From assembly GCA_046348585.1 (NCBI GenBank), contig JAXMDZ010000004.1:156286-220285 (forward strand): a DNA stretch of 64,000 nt, given 5' to 3'. The translations under genes and the position numbers were made by a program. Positions 57,227-64,000 of the stretch are shown here, piece by piece; the stretch's first letter is position 1, and each line of letters begins with the position of its first letter. The notes under the pieces are model-generated. The model worked only from the letters and a program-made list of their open reading frames with translations. It was not told the DNA's origin and searched no databases. This DNA is from JADZAI01 sp046348585 (GTDB lineage Bacteria; Pseudomonadota; Alphaproteobacteria; Micropepsales; Micropepsaceae).

Positions 57227-58583
57227 CCTCTTCCGCACGACGGCGTTCCGCCTCGCGCTCGTCTATCTTCTGCTGTTCGCCGCCTCGGCCTTCGCGCTGA
57301 TCGCCTTCATCTACTGGAACACGGCCGGCTTCATGGCCTCCCAGACGGACGAGACGATCAACGCCGAGATCCTCGGCCTTCAGGAGCAATACGCCCAGTC
57401 CGGCCTGCCGGGCCTGCGCCAGATCATCATCGAGCGCAGTTCGGGCGGCGGCACCGGCCTCTACATCCTCACCAATTCCGACTACACACGCCTCGCCGGC
57501 AATCTCAGCTCGTGGCCGGATGTGCCGGCGGCGCATGGCGACTGGGTCTATTTCACCTACGACCGCACCAGCTTCGGCGAGACCGAGCGGCGTTCGGCGC
57601 GGGCGAGGCACTTCGTGCTGCGCGGCGGATTCCACCTGCTGGTCGGGCGCGACGTCCACGAACGGCGCGAGATCGAGGGGCGGATCGAAAGCGCGCTGTT
57701 CTGGTCGGCGGTCATCACGGTCGGCCTCGGCCTGATCGGCGGGCTCGCCATGAGCCGCAACGTGACGCGCAGGCTCGACGTCATCAACCGCACCAGCCGC
57801 GACATCATGGAGGGCGATCTCGCCCGCCGCATTCCGCTGTCGGGCGCGGACGACGAGTTCGACGAGCTGTCTACCAATCTCAACGGCATGCTCGACCAGA
57901 TCGAACGGCTGATGGGCGGCATGACCGAGGTCGCCGACAATATCGCCCACGATCTGCGCACGCCGCTCAACCGGCTGCGCTCGCGGCTGGAAGTGACGCT
58001 GATGAAGCCGGCGACCGAGCAGGAATACCGCGAGGCGCTGGAGGGCGCGATTACCGAGGCCGACGGGCTGATCGCCACGTTCAATTCGCTGCTGCTGATC
58101 GCCCGGGCCGAAACCGGCGAGGCGCGCGAGAATTTCGAGCCGCTGGACCTGCGGGCCGTCGTCACCGACGTCGCCGAACTCTACGAGCCGCTGGCCGAGG
58201 CCAAGCGCATGACGCTGAAAGTCGCGGCCCCCAAGGCGGCCGAGATCAACGGCGATCGCGGGCTGATCTCGCAGGCGCTCGCCAATCTCATCGACAATGC
58301 GATCAAGTACACGCCCGAGGGCGGAACCGTCTCCGTCGCGCTGAAGGTGGCGGGCGAGGACGCCGTGCTGGAGGTCCGCGATTCCGGCCCCGGTATTCCC
58401 GAGGCCGAGCGCGATCACGTCCTGCGCCGTTTCGTCCGCCTCGAAGCCAGCCGCCACGAGCCGGGCAGCGGCCTCGGCCTCAGCCTCGTCGCCGCCGTGG
58501 CGCGGCTGCACGACGCCGACATCGCGCTGGGCGACGCCAAGCCCGGCCTGATCGCCACGCTGCGCTTCAACCTGAAGGACTAG
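57213..58583 (+). CDS. Sensor histidine kinase (degP-linked)
   Basis: 456 aa from a GTG. TM1 (LALVYLLLFAASAFALIAFIYW) and TM2 (ALFWSAVITVGLGLIGGLAMS) flank a ~120-residue periplasmic sensor with several Tyr/Trp residues. HAMP follows (RRLDVINRTSRDIMEGDLARRIPLSGADDEFDELS). H-box DNIAHDLRTPLNRL has His246. N box NLIDNAIKYTPEGG, G1 VRDSGPGIPE and G2 GSGLGLSLVAAVARLH complete the ATPase. Its stop shares CTAG with the convergent UMF1 gene. Partner: the regulator encoded upstream. Confidence 0.92.
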   Translation: MRFLNLFRTTAFRLALVYLLLFAASAFALIAFIYWNTAGFMASQTDETINAEILGLQEQYAQSGLPGLRQIIIERSSGGGTGLYILTNSDYTRLAGNLSSWPDVPAAHGDWVYFTYDRTSFGETERRSARARHFVLRGGFHLLVGRDVHERREIEGRIESALFWSAVITVGLGLIGGLAMSRNVTRRLDVINRTSRDIMEGDLARRIPLSGADDEFDELSTNLNGMLDQIERLMGGMTEVADNIAHDLRTPLNRLRSRLEVTLMKPATEQEYREALEGAITEADGLIATFNSLLLIARAETGEARENFEPLDLRAVVTDVAELYEPLAEAKRMTLKVAAPKAAEINGDRGLISQALANLIDNAIKYTPEGGTVSVALKVAGEDAVLEVRDSGPGIPEAERDHVLRRFVRLEASRHEPGSGLGLSLVAAVARLHDADIALGDAKPGLIATLRFNLKD

Positions 58584-59989
58584 CGGCCGGCCCGCCGCGG
58601 CTCGCGCACGAAGAGCAGCAGCGTGAAGCCGATGCCGATGAAGATGAAGATGACGCCGAGCCCGGCGCGCTGGTCGCCGGAGGCCTGCGTCATCAGCCCG
58701 ATCGCGGTCGGCGCGAGAAACGCCGTGGCGCGGCCGGTGAGATTGTAGAGGCCGAAGAACTCCGCGACCTGGGCAGGCGGGGCGAGGCGGGCCATCAGCG
58801 TGCGGCTCGACGACAGCGCCGGGCCGATGAACAGCCCGCCGAGAATGCCGACGAGGACGAAGACCTGTTCCGGCAGCCTGTCGAAGCCGATGGCGGCGAG
58901 GATCGGGCCGATGAGCGGCAGCTGCCCCGCCGCCTGATCCGGGGTCAGCGCGATCAGATACCAGATGCGCTCCGGCCCGGTGCCGAGATTGGCGGCCAGG
59001 CAGATCGAGAAGATGACGAGCGAGATCTGGATCGTCCGCTTGGAGCCGACCGCGTCGTCGACGAGGCCGCCGACCACGGCGCTGACCGCCGCCGTCACGA
59101 TGATCAGCAACCCGTAGATCGCGACCTCTTGCCCCCAGCCGAATTCGCTGGCGGCGTAGATGCCGATGAAGGCGAAGACCGCGACGAGGCCGTCGTAATA
59201 GACCATGCGCGCGACCAGAAAGAGCACGATGTTGCGATAGGCGCGGACCTTGCGGATGGTCGCGTAGAGCGAGGCGACGCCCTCGCGGACGCAGGCCCCG
59301 AGCGTCCGCCCGGTGCGCGGCACGTCCGGCGTCATCAGCACCAGCGGCGCAAGGAAGACGGCCGCGAAGACGGCGGCGAGAAGGCCGGCGCCGCGTTCCT
59401 GGGCGAAGCCGTTTTCGGCCCCGCCGCCCAAGCCGAGCGCGGGCAGGGCGAACCACGCGCCGAACGCCGACATAGCCCCGGCATAGGACATCGCATAGCC
59501 GCCGGCGCTGAGGATGCCGATGCGGTTCGCGGGCGCGATCGCCGGCAGCATCGCGTTGTGGAAGATATAGCCGAGTTCGAAGAGCAGGCTGGTGCAGATG
59601 ACGCAGAGCGCCGCCCAGACGACCGCGCCCGGCGTCGCCAGCCACAGTCCGGCCATGAAGGGCAGGGCCAGCAGCGTGAAGAGCACGATGCCGGGCTTGC
59701 GCGGTCCGAACTTGTCGGCGATCGCCCCGATGAACGGGCTGGAGAGCGCGACCAGAAAACCGGCGATGCCGCCGATATAGCCCCAATAGGCCTGTCCGTT
59801 GACCGGGTCGTTCACGACCACCGCGTTGGCGAAATAGGACGCGAAGACGAAGATCTGCACGACGACGAAGTAGGGCCCGCCGGCGAATTCGTAGAAGGTC
59901 CAGGCGACCCGCCCCGACACGGGAGCAGGCTGGCCGCCCGCGAAGGTCAGGTCGCCATTGGCGGGCGCGTCGGCGCTGTGCTGGGTCAC
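58580..59989 (-). CDS. MFS transporter, UMF1/Atg22-like
   Basis: 469 aa, about 12 helices. WTFYEFAGGPYFVVVQIFVFASYF and FIGAIADKFGPRKPGIVLFTLLALPFMAGLWL are typical of the UMF1 family related to yeast vacuolar amino-acid exporters; VGGLVDDAVGSKRTIQIS is the second cytoplasmic motif. The GTG at 59989 is preferred since residues before VTQHSADAP are Arg-rich and non-hydrophobic. The substrate is unknown, possibly amino acids or sugars. It is inserted between the kinase and HU/glnE relative to the rhizobial order. Confidence 0.82.
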   Translation of the reverse strand: MTQHSADAPANGDLTFAGGQPAPVSGRVAWTFYEFAGGPYFVVVQIFVFASYFANAVVVNDPVNGQAYWGYIGGIAGFLVALSSPFIGAIADKFGPRKPGIVLFTLLALPFMAGLWLATPGAVVWAALCVICTSLLFELGYIFHNAMLPAIAPANRIGILSAGGYAMSYAGAMSAFGAWFALPALGLGGGAENGFAQERGAGLLAAVFAAVFLAPLVLMTPDVPRTGRTLGACVREGVASLYATIRKVRAYRNIVLFLVARMVYYDGLVAVFAFIGIYAASEFGWGQEVAIYGLLIIVTAAVSAVVGGLVDDAVGSKRTIQISLVIFSICLAANLGTGPERIWYLIALTPDQAAGQLPLIGPILAAIGFDRLPEQVFVLVGILGGLFIGPALSSSRTLMARLAPPAQVAEFFGLYNLTGRATAFLAPTAIGLMTQASGDQRAGLGVIFIFIGIGFTLLLFVREPRRAGR

Positions 59990-60148
59990 TTGGGTCCGGT
60001 GTGTCGAGCGCCTCTGGCGGCGGCGACATGGTGCTTGGCGGCGCGCATTGCGCAAGGGCGTTGTTGCACCGCACGGCCGCGACCCTTCGTCCGGGCCGCG
60101 CCGGCGGCTTGCGCCGCCCAGCCGATCATGTATCGCTCGTGAAATCCC

Positions 60149-60254
60149 GATTCGAGCGGCGATTCAGCGCGATGACGCGCTCAGAACCGCTCTGGCGCAA
60201 GGATTTGCGTGTATCGGGTCAAGGACGAATGTTAAATCTGACTCCACGAATCAG
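60149..60254. promoter_or_regulatory. Cluster of four GANTC sites upstream of HU
   Basis: GATTC (60149), GATTC (60161), GACTC (60240) and GAATC (60248) all lie within 104 nt upstream of the HU ATG. The last two form an imperfect palindrome, CTGACTC-CAC-GAATCAG (60238-60254). GANTC is the CcrM target. This density suggests methylation-timed control of HU, an inference. Confidence 0.45.
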
Positions 60255-60272
60255 CAGGGGGAATTCCTCACC

Positions 60273-60563
60273 ATGAGCAAAGCAGCGTTCATCGACCTGG
60301 TTGCGGGTCTCGACAAGAAGAACATCCTTTCCAAGGCCGACGCCAAGCGTCAGGTCGAGCGCGTGTTCGGCGCGATCGAAGCCGGCCTCAAGGCGGGCAA
60401 GGACAAGGGCTACGTCATCGGCGGCTTCGGCAGCTTCAAGGTGTCGAAGCGCGGCGCCCGCAAGGGCCGCAATCCGCGCACCGGCGAAGCGATCAAGATC
60501 AAGGCGTCCAAGACGCTGCGCTTCAAGCCGGCGGCGGCGCTGAAGAAGGCGGCGGGCATCTAA
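60273..60563 (+). CDS. HU-family nucleoid DNA-binding protein
   Basis: 96 aa. MSKAAFIDLVAGLDKKNILSKADAKRQVERVFGAIEAGLKAG is the helical dimer part, followed by YVIGGFGSFKVSKRGARKGRNPRTGEAIKIKAS with the DNA-binding arm and its intercalating Pro (RNPRTG). Basic throughout. AGGGGGAATTCC precedes the ATG. A clear terminator follows. It may be the chromosome's main HU or a variant; the tail FKPAAALKKAAGI is usual. Confidence 0.93.
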   Translation: MSKAAFIDLVAGLDKKNILSKADAKRQVERVFGAIEAGLKAGKDKGYVIGGFGSFKVSKRGARKGRNPRTGEAIKIKASKTLRFKPAAALKKAAGI

Positions 60564-60589
60564 GACCCGCCTCGCCGTTTCAAGGCAAG

Positions 60590-60624
60590 GGGCCTGCTGC
60601 GTCATGCAGTAGGCCCTTTTGTTT
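60590..60624 (+). terminator. Rho-independent terminator after HU
   Basis: Stem GGGCCTGCTGC (60590-60600) pairs with GCAGTAGGCCC (60606-60616) with one G-T wobble, loop GTCAT, then TTTTGTTT. It is the best intrinsic terminator in the window, and sits 26 nt after the HU stop and 28 nt before the glnE ATG. Confidence 0.88.
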
Positions 60625-60651
60625 GGGCCGTCCTGCGGCCAGAGTCTCACC

Positions 60652-63552
60652 ATGTTCGACTGGCCAGAAACGATCGACGCCCTGCCGCCCGGGACCGACG
60701 AGGACCGCGCCCGGCGCGTGCTGGAGCGGCTGGCGGCGGAGGGCGCGGCGGCGCCCGGCGCACGCTTCGCGCGGCTCGTGGCGTTCGCCGCCGCATGCAG
60801 CCCCTATCTGGCGCAGTCGATGGCGCGCGAGACGGCCTTTCTGACGCGGATCGAGACGGAAGGCCCGGCCGCGGTCGCCGAGGCCGAGATCGCCGCCGCC
60901 GAGGCGGCCGCCGGGGCCGGTACCCGCGAAGACCTGTTCTCCGGCCTGCGCGTCGCCAAACGGCGGGCGGCGCTGGCGATCGCGCTCGGCGACATTGCCG
61001 GCGCGATGTCGCTGGACGAGGTGACCGGGGCGCTGACCCGGCTGGCGGATGCGGCCGTCTCGTCGGCGCTCGCCTTCTTCCTGAGGGCCGAGGCGGCGGC
61101 CGGGCGCTTCCGCCCTGCCGATCCGGCAAACCCCGCCGAGGGCAGCGGCGTCATCGTGCTGGCGATGGGCAAATGCGGCGCGTTCGAACTGAACTATTCG
61201 AGCGACATCGACTTCGTCGTCTTCTTCGACGCCGAACGCATGAGGATCGCCGAGAGCGTCCAGGCGGTGCCGTTTCTGGTGCGGGTGGTCCAGAACGTCG
61301 TCAAGGCGCTGCAGGAGCGCACCGGCGACGGCTATGTCTTCCGCACCGATCTGCGCCTGAGGCCGGACGCCGGGGCGACCCAGATCGCCATGTCGACCGA
61401 CACCGCCGCGCTCTATTACGAGGGCATGGGCCAGAACTGGGAGCGCGCCGCGATGATCAAGGCGCGCGCGGCGGCCGGCGATATCGAGGCGGGCGAGGCC
61501 TTCATCGCCGAGCTGAGGCCCTTCGTCTGGCGCAAATATCTCGACTTCGCGGCGATCGAGGACATCCACTCGATCAAGCGCCAGATCCACGCCGCCAAGG
61601 GCGGCGCGGCGGTCGCCATCGCTGGGCACGACATGAAGCTGGGGCGGGGCGGCATCCGCGAGATCGAGTTCTTCGCCCAGACCCAGCAGCTCATCCTCGG
61701 CGGTCGCTATCCGGCCTTGCGGGCGAGGCGGACGCTGGATGCGCTGCGCGCCCTCACATCCGCAAACGTGGTCAGCGTGGAGGCCGAACGCGATCTGCGC
61801 GAGGCCTATGTCTATCTGCGCACGCTGGAGCACCGCATCCAGATGGTCGCCGACGAGCAGACCCATCGCCTGCCCGAGAATGCCGCCGAGCGCGCCAATG
61901 TCGCCCGCTTCATGGGCTTCGCGGACGAGGCGGCGTTCGAGGCGCGCACGCTGGCGGTCCTGCGCACCGTGGAGCGCCATTACGCCAAGCTGTTCGAAAG
62001 CTCGGCCCCGCTCGCCGCCGCCGAAGGCTCGCTCGTCTTCACCGGCGTCGACGACGATCCCGAAACGCTGAAGACGCTGGCGGCGCAGGGCTTCAAGCGC
62101 CCCGACAGCGTGTCGGCGGCCATCCGCGGCTGGCATCACGGCCGCATGGCCGCGACCCGCAGCGCCCGGGCGCGCGAGCTTCTGACGGCGCTCATGCCCG
62201 CGCTGCTGGAGGCGCTGGCCCGGACCGCCGATCCCGATGTCGCCTTCGCCCGCTTCGACTCGCTGCTCGCCGGGCTGCCGGCTGGCGTGCAGGTGTTCTC
62301 GCTGCTGAAGGCCAATCCCTGGCTGCTCGATATTCTCGCCGAGGTCTGCGGTGCGGCGCCGCGTCTGGCGCGTCATCTCGCCCGCACGCCTGCGGTGCTC
62401 GACGCGCTGCTCGATCCGGCGTTCCTCACCGTCCTGCCGGACCGCGCCGAAACCGACGCGGCCTTCGCGCGCGCGCTCGACGAGGCGGCGGACTACGAGG
62501 CGATGCTGGACGCCGCCCGGCGCACGGCGCGCGAGCAGAGCTTCCGCGTCGGCTTTCAGCTCCTGCGCGGCGTGCTGGGGCCGGAGGAGGTGGGCGCGGC
62601 CTATGCCCGGGTGGCGGAGAGTGCGCTGATCGCCGTCTATCGCCGGGTGCGCGCGGCCTTCGAGGCGGCGCACGGACGGGTGGAAGGCGGCGTCTTCGCC
62701 ATCGTCGCCATGGGACGGCTGGGGGCGGCCAAGATGACCGCCTCGTCCGACCTCGATCTTGTGTTCCTCTACGATCATGCGGCGGAGGCCGGACCGTCCG
62801 ATGGGGCGTCGCCGCTGACCCCGCCGGTCTATTTCAGCCGTCTGTCGCAGCGCCTCATCGCCGCGCTGACCGCGCCGACCGCCGAGGGCAAGCTCTACGA
62901 CGTCGACATGCGGCTGCGCCCGTCAGGCAGCAAGGGGCCGGTTGCGGTGCGGCTGGAGACTTTCGAGACCTATCAGGCTGAGGAGGCGTGGACCTGGGAG
63001 CGCATGGCGTTGACCCGCGCCCGCCTCATCGCGGCGGATGCGGGCTTCGCCGAGACGGTGGCGGCGGCGATCCGGCGGGTGCTGACGCGCCCCGCCGACG
63101 CCGCGAAGGTCCGCGCCGACGCCACGGCGATGCGGGCGCTGCTGCTGCGCGAGAAGCCGGGGCGCGGGCCGTTCGACCTCAAGACCGTGCGCGGCGGCAT
63201 GATCGACGTGGAGTTCATCGCCCAGACCCTGCAGCTCATCGCCGGGCACCGCGCGCCGGACGTGTTCTCGGGCGCGACGCAGGTGGCGCTGGCGCGCCTC
63301 GCCGCCGCCGGGGCGCTGCCGGGCGAGGATGCGGCGGCGCTGTCGGCGGCCTATCTGCTCTATTCGAAGGTCAACCACATGCTCCGCCTGACCTCGGAGG
63401 ACGACGCGGCGGCGCTGGGCGAGCAGGGATTGCAGCGCCTGCTGGCGCGGGCGGCGGGCGTGCCGGATTTCGCCGCCCTCAGCGCGGCGCTGGAGGCGGC
63501 CGAGGCCGATGTCGCCGCGCGCTTCTCGCGCCTGGTCGGCGATCCGGCCTAG
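60652..63552 (+). CDS. glnE: Bifunctional glutamine-synthetase adenylyltransferase/deadenylyltransferase
   Basis: 966 aa. Two nucleotidyltransferase domains are visible: the N-terminal with LAMGKCGAFELNYSSDIDFVVFFD (GxxxLxxxSDxD motif) and the C-terminal with VAMGRLGAAKMTASSDLDLVFLYD. Each is followed by its helical GlnD-UR-like region (GRGGIREIEFFAQTQQLI and VRGGMIDVEFIAQTLQLI). It adds or removes AMP on GlnA according to PII state. Normal full length. It follows the HU terminator, so it has its own promoter. It converges with the ABC gene, sharing CTAG as stop. Confidence 0.95.
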   Translation: MFDWPETIDALPPGTDEDRARRVLERLAAEGAAAPGARFARLVAFAAACSPYLAQSMARETAFLTRIETEGPAAVAEAEIAAAEAAAGAGTREDLFSGLRVAKRRAALAIALGDIAGAMSLDEVTGALTRLADAAVSSALAFFLRAEAAAGRFRPADPANPAEGSGVIVLAMGKCGAFELNYSSDIDFVVFFDAERMRIAESVQAVPFLVRVVQNVVKALQERTGDGYVFRTDLRLRPDAGATQIAMSTDTAALYYEGMGQNWERAAMIKARAAAGDIEAGEAFIAELRPFVWRKYLDFAAIEDIHSIKRQIHAAKGGAAVAIAGHDMKLGRGGIREIEFFAQTQQLILGGRYPALRARRTLDALRALTSANVVSVEAERDLREAYVYLRTLEHRIQMVADEQTHRLPENAAERANVARFMGFADEAAFEARTLAVLRTVERHYAKLFESSAPLAAAEGSLVFTGVDDDPETLKTLAAQGFKRPDSVSAAIRGWHHGRMAATRSARARELLTALMPALLEALARTADPDVAFARFDSLLAGLPAGVQVFSLLKANPWLLDILAEVCGAAPRLARHLARTPAVLDALLDPAFLTVLPDRAETDAAFARALDEAADYEAMLDAARRTAREQSFRVGFQLLRGVLGPEEVGAAYARVAESALIAVYRRVRAAFEAAHGRVEGGVFAIVAMGRLGAAKMTASSDLDLVFLYDHAAEAGPSDGASPLTPPVYFSRLSQRLIAALTAPTAEGKLYDVDMRLRPSGSKGPVAVRLETFETYQAEEAWTWERMALTRARLIAADAGFAETVAAAIRRVLTRPADAAKVRADATAMRALLLREKPGRGPFDLKTVRGGMIDVEFIAQTLQLIAGHRAPDVFSGATQVALARLAAAGALPGEDAAALSAAYLLYSKVNHMLRLTSEDDAAALGEQGLQRLLARAAGVPDFAALSAALEAAEADVAARFSRLVGDPA

Positions 63553-64000
63553 GTGCGGGGCAGAAGCACCAGGCTGTTGTCGCCCCACGACACGGTCACC
63601 TGTTCGCCGGGGCTGAAGCTGGCGAGCGTCGAGCGGTCGCCCTGTTCGGTCGCGACCATCAGCGGCTGGCCGAGGCCCGCGATCGTCACCTGATAGTGGT
63701 TGCGGTCGCCGAGATAGGCGCAGGCGCCGATGTCGCCCTTGACGCCCTTTTCGCCGGGATGCGGCGCGCCGCGCATGACGTCGAGCTTCTCGGGACGCGC
63801 GCCCACCAGCACTTCGGCGCCGGGCGTCGCGAAGGCGTAGTCGTCCGGCAGGGGCACGTTGACGAGGCCGAGGCCCTGCACGTCGACCACGGCGGTCTTG
63901 CCGTCGATCGCCTTCACCGAGCCGTTGAGGAAGTTCATCGTGCCGATGAAGTCGGCGACCTCGCGGCAATTGGGCGATTCGTACAGTTCGCGCGGCGAGG
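63549..64000 (-). CDS. PotA-like ABC ATPase, C-terminal part (cut by window edge)
   Basis: Only the C-terminal ~150 residues are in the window. Reading on from 64000 gives SPRELYESPNCREVADFIGTMNFLNG, the characteristic end of the ATPase domain of polyamine or carbohydrate importers. A TOBE-type domain follows (VGARPEKLDVM, LGDRNHYQVTIAGLGQ, FSPGEQVTVSWGDNSLVLL). Internal ATGs such as that at 63938 are not the true start. The substrate is unclear; spermidine/putrescine-type is the closest by look. The partner genes must lie beyond 64000. Confidence 0.82.
   Translation of the reverse strand, partial: SPRELYESPNCREVADFIGTMNFLNGSVKAIDGKTAVVDVQGLGLVNVPLPDDYAFATPGAEVLVGARPEKLDVMRGAPHPGEKGVKGDIGACAYLGDRNHYQVTIAGLGQPLMVATEQGDRSTLASFSPGEQVTVSWGDNSLVLLPRT

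Noticed and set aside
57057..60074. A 1005-residue minus-strand frame over the kinase and UMF1 genes
   Set aside because: It crosses two real genes in the wrong frame and is Arg/Ala-rich without domains.
1..64000. tRNA or rRNA genes and insertion sequences
   Set aside because: No cloverleaf-type segment, rRNA stretch, transposase frame or terminal inverted repeats with target duplications was recognised on either strand.

Overview
The window is high-GC DNA with dense coding and short intergenic gaps. It reads as an alphaproteobacterial chromosome, most likely from the Hyphomicrobiales (Rhizobiales) or a nearby order. The lineage call rests on a ccmI/ccmE/ccmF/ccmH - degP - response regulator - histidine kinase - glnE neighbourhood, on small families typical of this class (DUF1491, DUF2336, DUF5330, DUF6456), on a DivJ-like kinase, and on a gene-transfer-agent type tail protein. 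No rRNA, tRNA, CRISPR array or insertion sequence was seen.

Layout. 0-9 kb: MaoC dehydratase, ChaC cyclotransferase, fatty acid hydroxylase, OprB-type porin, a chemoreceptor, then acyl-CoA ligase and enoyl-CoA hydratase genes that diverge from each other. 7.9-11.6 kb: two adjacent genes, an FAD monooxygenase and a cNMP-domain Na+/H+ antiporter, each split by a frameshift. 11.6-16.7 kb: methyltransferase, lipoprotein, a ParA/ribbon-helix-helix pair, a PAS protein, a DUF6456 HTH protein behind an operator-like palindrome, a second MaoC protein and a DUF5330 protein. 17-22 kb: a DivJ-like membrane histidine kinase followed on the same strand by two tandem short BLUF photoreceptor genes, an ornithine-type decarboxylase and a DUF2336 protein. 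22-28 kb (minus strand): prfC, then a six-gene run DUF1214 - DUF1254 - NMT1-type ABC transporter (three genes) - DUF1491.

28-35 kb is the accessory region. A DUF559 endonuclease-like gene sits among four G/C-rich palindromic repeats. Next comes an orphan GTA/prophage tail-tip and lysis set: an HTH protein, a TIM-barrel 'megatron' baseplate protein, a DUF2793 protein, an M15 endolysin and a holin-like peptide, with no capsid, portal or large terminase gene. 35-45 kb: two adjacent acyl-CoA dehydrogenases, a His/Asp-rich exported protein divergent from a PepSY - OmpR-type regulator - kinase operon, two uncharacterised proteins and a CoA-transferase. 45-64 kb: cytochrome c maturation genes, with ccmI separated from ccmEFH by five unrelated genes, then degP, a second two-component system, a UMF1-type MFS transporter, HU, glnE and the C-terminal end of a PotA-like ABC ATPase cut by the window edge.

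The best candidates for something undescribed are the kinase/tandem-BLUF unit (a possible light-input module acting in trans), the DUF559 gene embedded in palindromes (reminiscent of REP/RAYT pairs), the operator-like palindrome over a predicted promoter ahead of the DUF6456 gene, and the 11-nt-period direct repeats ahead of the two operons tied to two-component systems. All functional calls come from reading the sequence; no database search was run.
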